From Carboxylicivirga taeanensis (GTDB taxonomy: Bacteria; Bacteroidota; Bacteroidia; Bacteroidales; Marinilabiliaceae): a stretch of 64,000 nt of DNA. Shown piece after piece: positions 27,023 to 35,412 of the stretch. Below the pieces are notes generated by a model that saw only the letters and a program-made list of their open reading frames with translations, had not been told where the DNA came from and searched no databases. Position 1 is the first letter of the stretch; the number at the start of each line of letters is the position of its first letter. Position numbers and translations under genes: made by a program. The stretch spans positions 1-64,000 of the forward strand of contig NZ_JBPUSJ010000014.1 in NCBI RefSeq assembly GCF_051851475.1, given 5' to 3'.

Positions 27023-28183
27023 ATGGTGAAAAACGTAACGTTAATCTTAATTGTTTTTTGTAGCTCAGTAGCTTTTGGTCAAAAAATAACTACCTATTCT
27101 CCAAAAGAATATTATAAAAAGGTAGCATTAAATCCTAATTATAGGTCATTAGTTGTTTCTGGAGTAATAATTAATGGCTCTTCAAAACAATATAATTTCA
27201 TCTTAGATACCGGAAGCAGTTACTCCGTCATTTCAGAGCAAATTAAGCAAGATCTTAACCTTAAATCCACAGGTGTTGACTCAGTTAGTGACGGCATTGA
27301 TACAAATTTATTTCCTTTCGTTGAGACAGATATTTCGATTTCAGGGGTTGAATTTTCACATGTTAAATGTATGGTAATGGATTTAACATTTGTGCAAAGC
27401 AGAGAGTGTGGAATTGATGGAATACTTGGGATTAATTTAATAAAGAATGGGATTTGGAAATTAAGTAAAGATAGTATTGAAATCGCGTCAGATTTTAAGC
27501 ACATAAGTAAGAAAGGATACCATAAACCAAAGTTATCGTTTGCAACCGTTCCTTATATTCAGGTTGAACTTGAGCGGAATTTTCAGTTTTATCCATTGTT
27601 TGATACAGGTGATAATACGTTCCTAGCAATAAGTTCCAGTGTAGTCCCTATGATGAGAAAACTACAACTCAAAAGGGGGTGGGGGCATTATTACAGCACT
27701 GCTTTTGGAAATTCTATTGTTGATACAGTTGCTGTATTTATGCCTGAAACAAACTTTCTTATTGGGGAAACAAGCTTAACAGGTATTGTGTCAGATATCA
27801 ATTATGAAGATGATCATAGTTTGGGAGTAGACTTTCTGGATTACTATAGTGTTATTTTAGATTTGACGCATAAAAGGTTGTTTATAAAACAAATAGTTCA
27901 GGAATTTAGTATCAGAAAAACGTTTGGTTTTGATATGACCTACTCCTGTGGGGAGCTAGCCATTTCCTTTGTATGGGAAGGAACTCCGGCATTTTATGCT
28001 GGGCTTGATGTTGGACAAAAGATATTACGCATTAATGGAAATGATTTAAAAGACCTAGAAGACTTAGATGCGTGTGTGGTTAATTCGAGGTTAAAATCCT
28101 GTTTGGAACAGGAAGTAATTTCAGTAAAAATAAATGGTATTGATGAGGTAATTAACTTAAAAAAAGAACCCATATTTGATTGA
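27023..28183 (+). CDS. Secreted retropepsin-like aspartic protease with PDZ domain
   Basis: A 386-residue protein from the ATG at 27023, which gives a clean signal peptide (MVKNVTLILIVFCSSVAFGQ). Two catalytic-type motifs are present: LDTGSSYSVIS (Asp62) and FDTGDNTFLA (Asp194). This is the two-lobed arrangement of Bacteroidota aspartyl protease family proteins. Residues about 300-380 form a PDZ domain (ELAISFVWEGTPAFYAGLDVGQ followed by ILRINGNDL), which would bind C-termini. It acts in the periplasm or outside the cell. It starts 98 bases after the peptide gene on the same strand, so co-transcription is likely. A role in processing that peptide is inference only. Confidence 0.75.
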   Translation: MVKNVTLILIVFCSSVAFGQKITTYSPKEYYKKVALNPNYRSLVVSGVIINGSSKQYNFILDTGSSYSVISEQIKQDLNLKSTGVDSVSDGIDTNLFPFVETDISISGVEFSHVKCMVMDLTFVQSRECGIDGILGINLIKNGIWKLSKDSIEIASDFKHISKKGYHKPKLSFATVPYIQVELERNFQFYPLFDTGDNTFLAISSSVVPMMRKLQLKRGWGHYYSTAFGNSIVDTVAVFMPETNFLIGETSLTGIVSDINYEDDHSLGVDFLDYYSVILDLTHKRLFIKQIVQEFSIRKTFGFDMTYSCGELAISFVWEGTPAFYAGLDVGQKILRINGNDLKDLEDLDACVVNSRLKSCLEQEVISVKINGIDEVINLKKEPIFD

Positions 28184-28238
28184 TAATCCTTTCTCCATTA
28201 CACTTCTATCTGCTAATAATTTTTGGTTAAATCTTTCC

Positions 28239-28275
28239 CACTCCGAAAAAATCGGAGTGACTTTTCCTATACTCG
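28239..28275 (+). promoter_or_regulatory. Palindrome-controlled promoter, copy 2
   Basis: The same inverted repeat as at 26649: CACTCCG (28239-28245) and CGGAGTG (28253-28259) with a 7-nt spacer, 20 of 21 positions identical. TATACTCG (28268-28275) again begins 9 nt after the right arm. The gene start at 28316 lies about 40 bases beyond the -7-like box. Confidence 0.65.
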
Positions 28276-28315
28276 TCTTGCTAATCAATTTTTTTAATCA
28301 TAAAAACCTAATGCT

Positions 28316-28786
28316 ATGCAAGAAAATAGACTTGAATTTATCTTTACCGAAGAAGAATAAGTCCAAGTGAATGAAGCTATTAAGGTGCTTGAGCAAGTGT
28401 TAATGCCAAAGCTGTTTGTATTGGAAAAGAGCGAAAAGGCCGATTTATTGCGTATGGGTGATAAGTCGGTGGCTTTTGTTGATAAAAGTTTGGAAATCGC
28501 CAAGCAGGATACGGCTCTGCTCAACGCCTTTGTGGATGTGTCAGCGCTTGAAAAAGATGTGGATGCTATTACACGCCTGAGAGGCTTAAGCTTTAAGCTT
28601 GATCGCATTGCGTCAGCTATTGAAGATTCTAAAGCTCTGGCCGGGCATGAAGCCTATAATGCTTCGCTGATGGTGTATAGCTTAATGAAAAATGCTGCTA
28701 AAATGGGGCATCCGGGGGCTAAAGAAAAAGTGGCCGAACTGAAACAGCGTTTCCCACGTGCACGCACTAAGAAAACTTCTGAATAG
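28316..28786 (+). pseudogene. Helical cytoplasmic protein gene interrupted by an in-frame stop
   Basis: The ATG at 28316 (MQENRLEFIFTEEE) is followed after 14 codons by TAA at 28358-28360. The same frame then continues VQVNEAIKVLEQVLMPKLF to 28786 without another stop. The combined product of about 156 residues matches in layout a Bacteroidota hypothetical family that I recall starting this way; I know no function for it. The later part is alpha-helical and ends with FPRARTKKTSE. Either one base changed to give TAA, or translation now starts at the GTG at 28367 (139 residues). The upstream promoter module appears intact. Confidence 0.6.
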
Positions 28787-29140
28787 CAATCGTTATTCTC
28801 AAGGTCAATAGTTAATCCCGATACTGTTGGCCTTTCTTTTTTACGGTGTTGATGTATTTACCTGCCTTTTTTGCTCAATCGTTGATAAAATTCAGACCTG
28901 CGTTTAGCTTTTGGTCAGAATTTTCTCCGAAAATCAGTCTCCTTTCAGTAAAATTTCATGATGAATGTAGAAAAATGTGGGCCGCTTGTGTCAAAATGAG
29001 AGCGTGTCCCGGGTAAGAGCCAGAAAAATCTCTTTCAAAGCCAGGCCGTTTTATAAAAAAGGGAGACGACCTTCTTAAAATCACACAAAAGTGAGTAAAT
29101 AATGTACATGAGCGAGTGCTTGAGCCAGAACAGTTAGCCA

Positions 29141-29410
29141 TCAAACACGAACGGCGATCACCTCTTCCATAGCGGCTTTATAGGTTCGGCTGTTCTCGAG
29201 GTATTGTTTTAGCTTATCGAGGTTCGATGACTGAATACTTTCAATATCGAACGTTTTGTGTTTTAATTGTGCCAGGTTTTGTATGCCGGCCTTTGTAAAA
29301 AGTTGCATCAGTCTGGGATATTTTTCCTCATCCAGGTTTACAAAAGTGCTCAGTCGTTCAATTTACTAATAGCTGATGTCGCTTATGACCAGCCCGCTTA
29401 GCTTCTAAAT
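29141..29410 (-). pseudogene. Remnant of an unrecognised gene with two consecutive stops
   Basis: On the minus strand 29141-29362 is an open reading without a start codon, containing IERLSTFVNLDEEKYPRL and SSNLDKLKQYLENSRTYKAA. Immediately upstream are TAG and TAA in the same frame (29363-29368), and before them the frame reads KLSGLVISDISY. The coding-like sequence on both sides of two adjacent stops suggests a decayed gene for a helical protein. I do not recognise the family. The adjoining 28787-29140 contains nothing I can identify. Confidence 0.45.
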
Positions 29411-29538
29411 CTTATCACCTTCGGGGGTGCAGCTGTGAGTATCAAAGAAGTATACTTAATAATTACTTTGATACAAGTATTGTTTATGATTAGCAGTGGT
29501 AGTTTACTTCAATATCTGATAATTAACCATTTTTAATA

Positions 29539-29602
29539 AATGAATGTTCGTTCATTAAATAAAAACCCATAATTTTGCCAAATTAATGAACGCTCATTCA
29601 TT
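29539..29602 (+). promoter_or_regulatory. tetR promoter with two flanking operators
   Basis: Two related 18-bp imperfect palindromes, AATGAATGTTCGTTCATT (29539-29556) and AATGAACGCTCATTCATT (29585-29602), flank the -7 box TAATTTTG (29570-29577). The first covers the -33 region and the second the transcription start. This is the classic layout for autorepression by the TetR protein encoded just downstream. Confidence 0.75.
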
Positions 29603-29621
29603 AAGGTTTAAATAGAAGAAC

Positions 29622-30197
29622 ATGCAGGTTAGAGGAAAAGTAAAAGACAAAAGAGCTGCCATACTTGATGCAGCCCTCACGCTGGTAACTCAGTATGGGT
29701 TGCATGGCATCAGCATGAAGATGATTGCAGAAAAAGCAAACATTGCTGCCGGAACAATTTACGTGCATTTCAAGAATAAGGAGGAGATGCTGGCTTCGGT
29801 TTATGAAATGATTACCAGTGAAATTAATCAGTTGGTGCAGGCCCGCTACACGGAGCAGGAATCGTTTAAGAACAATTTTATCAGAATATGGCGCGAGGTC
29901 TTAGTGGCTTATATTGAAGATAAGCGGGTGCCCGACTTTATCAACCAGTATGCTTTTGTGATTGACAACCAAAAGTCCGACGCAGAGCGCCTGTTGGGCC
30001 CTGTATATACCCTATTGGAGCAAGCACAAAAAGAAGGCATTGTCAAGGCCATTCCCATTGCGGGCTTAATTGCGCTGATCCATGGCCCATTGACTGCCCT
30101 CGTGCGAATGTCGCGCAATACCACACTTTTGTCGGGCGAATTTGACGTGCAGGTGTATGCCGAAGCCTGTTGGGATGCCATACGGGTGAATGGATAA
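29622..30197 (+). CDS. TetR/AcrR-family repressor
   Basis: A 191-residue regulator. The N-terminal HTH (about 8-55) reads KRAAILDAALTLVTQYGLHG and then AEKANIAAGTIYVHFKNKEEM, the standard TetR DNA-binding domain. The C-terminal 130 residues are the helical ligand-binding and dimerisation domain. It heads a TolC-HlyD-ABC permease cluster and has paired operators over its own promoter. It most likely represses the efflux genes and is released by an exported drug-like compound. Confidence 0.9.
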   Translation: MQVRGKVKDKRAAILDAALTLVTQYGLHGISMKMIAEKANIAAGTIYVHFKNKEEMLASVYEMITSEINQLVQARYTEQESFKNNFIRIWREVLVAYIEDKRVPDFINQYAFVIDNQKSDAERLLGPVYTLLEQAQKEGIVKAIPIAGLIALIHGPLTALVRMSRNTTLLSGEFDVQVYAEACWDAIRVNG

Positions 30198-30309
30198 GAG
30201 GTGATTATTAAATAAATGTCGTACATTAACAGGTTGCCTGACAGCCAGGTTTATAGGTTGAAGGTTAGTGGCCATGGTTAATAGCGAAAAATTTAAACGA
30301 GTTACGGTA

Positions 30310-31737
30310 ATGAAGAAACGGTTGTTCATTTTAATGGTTATATGTTGGGCGCTTACAGTGCAGGCCCAGGAGCATGGAAAAGATGAGGCTTATGAGTTGC
30401 CAGATATGATTGAGGCAGCCCTGGAGCATAATAAAGCACTAAAAAATCAGCAGCTCGAACTTAAAAGGATGGGCGTTACTCAGAAGCAGATATACCATAC
30501 CTATATTCCAACGATCGAGCTGGGAGGCCGCTATGCCTATTCAAAAGGGCAATTGAATATCGATACTGAGCCAATTCCCTTTACAACGCCCGAGCTCACT
30601 TTGCCCATTCAAATACCTGGTATGCCGCCGCTAACCATGCCTCCAATGGAGCTGGCTGTGCCAGCTATCAACCAGGAGTTGGATTACAGTGGTAACTTAT
30701 GGATGGGTGGTCTCACCGCTAAATGGACGCTTTTTACTGGCCTTAAAGTACCTTATTTGGGCAAGGCTGTGAAACATAAAATGCAGGCAGCCGAATATTT
30801 ATTGGAACAAAGTGAAGCGGATTTAATAGCGGAGGTTTCTGGTTATTTCGATAGAGTGGCGCTGATTATGCAGGCAGAGCGGGTGCTTTCTGAGAGTGAG
30901 CGCCGGCTGGACAGGGAAGCTCAGGTAGCTCAAAAAGCACTGTCTGAAGGCCTAATTACTCAGCACGATTACCAGAAGATAGAAATCGCTCGTCTGGATT
31001 TATCTTCCCGTCAAATTGAGCTTCGCGGCAAGAAACAGCTCTTGCACCTTAAGCTCCATCAGTTAACCGGCTTGCCTCTGGATAGTCTCATTGGCCTGAA
31101 GGTGGAGTTAAGCCCTTTCGAAGGAGCGGTTGGTTCCGGCAGCTATTTAGAGCGTCCCGAAATTAAAGCATTGGATGAGGCGGTGCTGGCGTCTGAGTAT
31201 AAGCTCAAAAGTGAGTCGAGTGGTTATTTACCCAAAGTGCAGGCTTTTGCAGCCCACCAATATGCAGGCTTTACCAACGGTGAAGTTGGCCCACTGGCTT
31301 TTAATGAAATGAGTGCGTATCCACTAAATATGGTGGGAGTGGGTTTTAAATGGGAGCTCTTTGATGGTTTACATACCCGCCACGAACGGCAAAAAGCTAA
31401 AATCAGCATTCAGCAGACAGAAAACAAGCGTGCTGAGGCCGCTGAAATGCTGATGCTTAATTATAACAACGCGCTTAATAATTATCAGGTGACAACAGCC
31501 CAGGAAGTGCTTAGGGCTAAACAAAAGGAGGTATCCTGGCGCAGTATGGACATATCCTATAGAGAGTATCAGAACGGATTGATAAAAGTCAGTGAGTTTT
31601 TGGAGGCGCAGGCCGATTACGAAAAGTCGGTGCTCGACTACTACCAAACGGTATACATGCAGCGGCAGAGTGCCATTCAGCTCTTAAATGCCAGTGGCCA
31701 GTTAAACCTGACTACTGTGAGGACTTTAGGTAAGTAA
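30310..31737 (+). CDS. TolC-family outer membrane efflux protein
   Basis: A 475-residue protein from the ATG at 30310, which gives the signal peptide KKRLFILMVICWALTVQAQE. The body has the two-repeat architecture of TolC proteins: long helices (AEYLLEQSEADLIAEVSGYF, ERRLDREAQVAQKALSEGLI) alternating with short beta segments, and the repeat-like SGYLPKVQAFAAHQYAGF near residue 300. It forms the outer membrane channel of the neighbouring efflux pump. A proline-rich insert (TPELTLPIQIPGMPPLTMPP, about 85-105) lies in the first repeat, where extracellular loops occur. 112 bases separate it from the tetR stop. Confidence 0.9.
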   Translation: MKKRLFILMVICWALTVQAQEHGKDEAYELPDMIEAALEHNKALKNQQLELKRMGVTQKQIYHTYIPTIELGGRYAYSKGQLNIDTEPIPFTTPELTLPIQIPGMPPLTMPPMELAVPAINQELDYSGNLWMGGLTAKWTLFTGLKVPYLGKAVKHKMQAAEYLLEQSEADLIAEVSGYFDRVALIMQAERVLSESERRLDREAQVAQKALSEGLITQHDYQKIEIARLDLSSRQIELRGKKQLLHLKLHQLTGLPLDSLIGLKVELSPFEGAVGSGSYLERPEIKALDEAVLASEYKLKSESSGYLPKVQAFAAHQYAGFTNGEVGPLAFNEMSAYPLNMVGVGFKWELFDGLHTRHERQKAKISIQQTENKRAEAAEMLMLNYNNALNNYQVTTAQEVLRAKQKEVSWRSMDISYREYQNGLIKVSEFLEAQADYEKSVLDYYQTVYMQRQSAIQLLNASGQLNLTTVRTLGK

Positions 31738-31954
31738 TCAAGCTTAAAACTTGCATAACCTACCGAAAACACGAAGCAACACGAGCAGTATTTTGCACAT
31801 GAGCACCACGCTGCAGAGTAAGTTTCTAAACTGGATGAAAGAAAATGTAAGCATATGAATCGACCATACAAATTTGATTATCCAATTTGACATACAGGCG
31901 GATGAGCAAATTTATTTGGGAGTTACAGCTGACTAATGAAATAAATTTAAACAG

Positions 31955-32908
31955 ATGAAAGCACTTTTTAAATGGCAAATTGGATTAATCGCATTAATGG
32001 CAATTGCCTGTCAGAATAAAACAATAGACGGGCCACAAGGAAAAGTTAAACGCGATGCACTGATGGTGGTATCCAAATATCCGGGGCGCATCCTTACCAT
32101 TTATGCTCAGGAGGGGCAAAGGGTAAATAAAGGCGATACGCTAATGCTTTTGGATATGCCCGAAGTGGAAGCTAAACTTAATCAGGCGGAAGGAGCGGTG
32201 AGTGCTGCTAAAGCCCAGTATGAAATGGCATTGCGGGGAGCTACCAACGAACAGTTGGAGCAGGTGATGGCTAAACTGGATGCCGTGAGTGAACAGTATC
32301 GCTTTGCTGAAAAGTCGTACAACCGGATTCATAACATGTTTAAAGACAGTATGGTATCGGTGCAGCAGTACGATGAGGTTTATATGAAATACCAGGCCGC
32401 CAAAGCCCAGTACAATGGCGTAAAGGCCAAATACGAAGAGGTGAAAAAAGGCGTGCGTAATGAAAAGGTGCAAATGGCTTTAGGTGATTATGAACGGGCA
32501 AAAGGTGCCCGCCAAGAGGCATTGGTGGCCTTCGCCGAACGCTACATTGTGGCGCCTCAGGCTATGACCATTGAAACCATTGCCTTGCACGAAGGTGAGC
32601 TGGTTTTACCGGGTTATGGCATTGCCACGGGTTACCAGCTGGATAAAGCCTTTTTCCGCTTTACCATTGCCGAAGGTCAAATTCATAACTACAAAGTGGG
32701 GAAAACTATTGATATTCTTTCACCTTTTGATGGTAAAAACTATCGGGCCACAATAGTAGCGATTAAACAGCTGACGCGTTATGCCGATGTTACCTCTGCG
32801 TTTCCCGAGTATCAATTGGGAGAGTCAATTTATGAGCTAAAAGCGGTGCCTGAAAAGGGAGCAGATGTTAGTGAGCTATTGACCAATATTTCTGTAATTA
32901 TTAAGTGA
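31955..32908 (+). CDS. HlyD-family periplasmic adaptor lipoprotein
   Basis: A 317-residue membrane-fusion protein with a lipobox (LMAIACQN), so it is anchored by lipid. The lipoyl-like half-motif GRILTIYAQEGQRVNKGDTL (about 45-70) is followed by a long helical hairpin (about 75-190, Gln/Ala/Lys-rich) and the second lipoyl half IVAPQAMTIETIALHEGELV. A beta-barrel domain comes last. It bridges the TolC channel and the ABC permease. A 217-base gap separates it from the TolC gene; I see no gene or convincing promoter there. Confidence 0.9.
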   Translation: MKALFKWQIGLIALMAIACQNKTIDGPQGKVKRDALMVVSKYPGRILTIYAQEGQRVNKGDTLMLLDMPEVEAKLNQAEGAVSAAKAQYEMALRGATNEQLEQVMAKLDAVSEQYRFAEKSYNRIHNMFKDSMVSVQQYDEVYMKYQAAKAQYNGVKAKYEEVKKGVRNEKVQMALGDYERAKGARQEALVAFAERYIVAPQAMTIETIALHEGELVLPGYGIATGYQLDKAFFRFTIAEGQIHNYKVGKTIDILSPFDGKNYRATIVAIKQLTRYADVTSAFPEYQLGESIYELKAVPEKGADVSELLTNISVIIK

Positions 32909-33033
32909 CAGGCTGTGGTAATGAGGCGGTCATTCATCAAGGAGTTTTGGGCAGATAGATTTGTCTGCAGTTGGGTTAAAGGTGGAGATACGATGGGCGT
33001 ACCATTCATCAGAAAACAATAAATTTTACACAG

Positions 33034-34200
33034 ATGCATAATTTCATTGAGTTGTTAAAAAGGGAGTTCAGGCTATTTGCCAGTAATTCGGTGGTGATGG
33101 CTATTTTTATTGGAGCTCCTTTGCTATATGGGCTATTGCTTGGCGCAGTTTACAGCAAGGGCAAGGTCGATAATCTGCCGGTTTTAGTGATAGATATGGA
33201 TGATTCACCAATGAGTCACCGAGCAATTGATATGCTGGATGAAAGCGATGTGTTAGCCGTTACGGTCAGGTTCGATAATCAGGACATTAACCAGGCTATT
33301 ATAGATGAGGGCTATGAGGCCGTGGTTACAATTCCTTATCGTTTTGAAGCTGATATCATCCAGAAACGACATCCGGAGATACAAGTGGAGGTCAATACAG
33401 CCAATATTCTTCCGGCCAACTATGCGGCCAAAGCTATTCAGGTGGCCCTGGGAACATTCAATGCCGGCATCGAAATACAGAGCTTAACCAAAACTGGCAT
33501 GCCACTCTCTACCGCTAAAGCCAGTTACGAAGCTTTTAGCGTTAATTATGCCCGCTTTTTCAACAAGGCAGCCAATTACATGACCTTTCTTTGGCCCGGC
33601 GTATTAGGGGTAATTATACAGCAGGTGTTTATGTTGGCCATGGCGCTTAGTTTTGCACGCGAACAGGAGGAGAATACTTTTGTCACTGAGTTTTACCCGC
33701 GGGTGAAAAATCCGTGGTATGCCATGCTTATAAAATCATTGCCATTTTGGTTGATGGGGATGGGCGTTATTGCAGCTTTGTGGGCCATGTTTCCGTTGTT
33801 TAAGGTACCCTTGCAGGTGCATGCCTGGGGCATGATAGCGCTATTGGCTGCCCTGATTCTCTCGGTTACCATGATGGGAATTACAGTAAGCCTGGCCATA
33901 CCAAGTCAGCTAAAAGCCACGGAGGTGCTTATGGTGATTGCAACACCCAGTTTTATTTTAAGCGGGTTTACCTGGCCCTTGTCGCAAATGCCCGATTGGG
34001 TGGTTGTATTGGCCGAAACGATTCCGCTGACGCACTTTTTAGAGGGCTTAAGAAAGCTCATGTTTTATGGAGCCAATCTGGTTGATATCTTACCACAGCT
34101 TCATGGTTTACTCTATATTACACTCTTCTTTACGGTGATTAATTTAGTGTTGTTTAAAACCTTACCTCGGCTAAAAAAGGCGAAGCCTGCTTCCAGGTAG
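33034..34200 (+). CDS. ABC-2 type transporter permease
   Basis: A 388-residue permease of the YhhJ/YbhR type. One TM helix near the start (about 19-38), a large extracytoplasmic domain (about 45-180) with VLVIDMDDSPMSHRAI, and five or six TM helices in the C-terminal half, with the conserved ATPSFILSGFTWPLSQMP region. No nucleotide-binding subunit is encoded in the cluster, and only one permease is present where related Bacteroidota clusters often have two (from memory). An ATPase from elsewhere would be needed. Confidence 0.85.
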   Translation: MHNFIELLKREFRLFASNSVVMAIFIGAPLLYGLLLGAVYSKGKVDNLPVLVIDMDDSPMSHRAIDMLDESDVLAVTVRFDNQDINQAIIDEGYEAVVTIPYRFEADIIQKRHPEIQVEVNTANILPANYAAKAIQVALGTFNAGIEIQSLTKTGMPLSTAKASYEAFSVNYARFFNKAANYMTFLWPGVLGVIIQQVFMLAMALSFAREQEENTFVTEFYPRVKNPWYAMLIKSLPFWLMGMGVIAALWAMFPLFKVPLQVHAWGMIALLAALILSVTMMGITVSLAIPSQLKATEVLMVIATPSFILSGFTWPLSQMPDWVVVLAETIPLTHFLEGLRKLMFYGANLVDILPQLHGLLYITLFFTVINLVLFKTLPRLKKAKPASR

Positions 34201-34424
34201 TGGGGCTATTTGTGTTGGGAGTGAGAACATAGTTCGTATCAGGAGCCTATCAAGACGACTTACATGTTTTTAATTTAAGTAGAAAGAAAATGAAATTTAG
34301 AGGCTTGATTACTAGGGGGTCTGTATTTAATGTGCTCCCAAATCAGGAGTAATCGAGAGCTAATGCCATGGCCCTTAGTTTGTGTATTTCAGCCAAAAAA
34401 CTAGTGAAAAGCTAAGAATTGTTC
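34201..34424. other. Intergenic stretch after the efflux cluster
   Basis: About 220 bases before the fabG promoter, in a 355-base gap. I see no ORF, RNA gene or clear terminator hairpin for the permease gene. Confidence 0.4.
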
Positions 34425-34432
34425 TATTTTTG
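34425..34432 (+). promoter_or_regulatory. -7 box for fabG
   Basis: TATTTTTG fits TAnnTTTG. It implies a leader of about 120 nt that contains the palindrome at 34509. The -33 region (TAGT, 34402-34405) is weak. Confidence 0.4.
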
Positions 34433-34508
34433 TCGGGTTAAGTTTTAAACAGTTAGCCTTTGTGCTTACTGAGGTATAGATTTAACGCATTAGTTTATTG
34501 TAATGATG

Positions 34509-34516
34509 GACCGGTC
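34509..34516. promoter_or_regulatory. GACCGGTC palindrome in the fabG leader
   Basis: A perfect 8-bp palindrome flanked by AATGAT and ATTGA, giving an imperfect wider dyad. GACCGGTC cores occur in operators of several TetR-type regulators. It lies 40 bases before fabG. Function is inference. Confidence 0.3.
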
Positions 34517-34555
34517 ATTGAAAATATGTCCATTTGAACTTATAAATAAAACAAT

Positions 34556-35302
34556 ATGAAGTTACTAGAAGGAAAAACCGCTATTGTAACCGGTGCTGCT
34601 CGTGGCATTGGTAAAGCAATAGCAATCCGTTTTGCACAAGAAGGCTGTAATGTAGCGTTTACTGACTTAGTAATTAACGAAGCTGCTGAAGAAACTCAAA
34701 AGGAACTGGAAGCACTGGGAGTAAAAGCTAAAGGTTATGCTTCTGATGCAAGTAATTTTGAAGATACACAGAAGGTAGTTGCTGAAATCGTTAAGGATTT
34801 TGGTCAGGTTGACGTTTTGGTGAACAACGCCGGTATCACAAAAGACACCTTATTGATGCGTATGACTGAAGAGCAGTGGGATGCAGTTATAAACGTCAAT
34901 CTTAAATCTGTTTTCAACTTCACGAAGGCTGTACAGCCAACTATGTTACGTCAGCGCTCAGGCTCTATTGTTAACATGAGCTCAGTAGTGGGTGTAAGCG
35001 GTAATGCTGGTCAGGCCAACTATTCAGCTTCAAAAGCAGGAATGATTGGTTTTACCAAGTCTGTTGCTAAAGAGCTGGGTTCACGCGGTATCCGTAGTAA
35101 CGCTATTGCTCCTGGTTTCATTATTACTGAAATGACAGGCAAATTACCTGAGGATGTAAAGAAAGACTGGGAAGCAAAGATTCCTTTAAAGCGTGGTGGT
35201 ACCCCAGAAGATGTTGCCAACATCTGTGTGTTCTTAGGTTCAGACCTTTCGGCCTATGTGAGTGGCCAAACGATTCACGTGTGTGGTGGAATGAATATGT
35301 AA
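34556..35302 (+). CDS. fabG: 3-oxoacyl-[acyl-carrier-protein] reductase
   Basis: A 248-residue short-chain dehydrogenase that reduces 3-oxoacyl-ACP with NADPH in fatty acid elongation. Visible features are the cofactor motif TGAARGIGKAIA, NNAGITKDTLLMRM, the catalytic Ser in NMSSVVGVSG, the Tyr-Lys pair in ANYSASKAGMIGF (about Tyr152/Lys156), and a C-terminal DLSAYVSGQTIHVCGGMNM. The NAGITKDTLLMRMTEEQW stretch is typical of true FabG rather than generic reductases. It is monocistronic with its own terminator. Confidence 0.93.
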   Translation: MKLLEGKTAIVTGAARGIGKAIAIRFAQEGCNVAFTDLVINEAAEETQKELEALGVKAKGYASDASNFEDTQKVVAEIVKDFGQVDVLVNNAGITKDTLLMRMTEEQWDAVINVNLKSVFNFTKAVQPTMLRQRSGSIVNMSSVVGVSGNAGQANYSASKAGMIGFTKSVAKELGSRGIRSNAIAPGFIITEMTGKLPEDVKKDWEAKIPLKRGGTPEDVANICVFLGSDLSAYVSGQTIHVCGGMNM

Positions 35303-35323
35303 GTTTTACACTGATATATGATG

Positions 35324-35353
35324 AAAAGGGTGGTTTTTTAACTGCCCTTTTTT
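35324..35353 (+). terminator. fabG terminator
   Basis: A 10-bp stem with two wobble pairs (AAAAGGGTGG with CTGCCCTTTT) closes an 8-nt loop and runs into a T-tract. Confidence 0.75.
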
Positions 35354-35412
35354 ATTTTTATAGGATAGATGCATTGGCATTGTTTTTGTTAACTAAAGTT
35401 AAAATCTGAATT

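Noticed and set aside
28176..28370. A 64-codon plus-strand frame overlapping the second palindrome
   Set aside because: It runs through the promoter module and overlaps the aspartic protease stop; no family resemblance.
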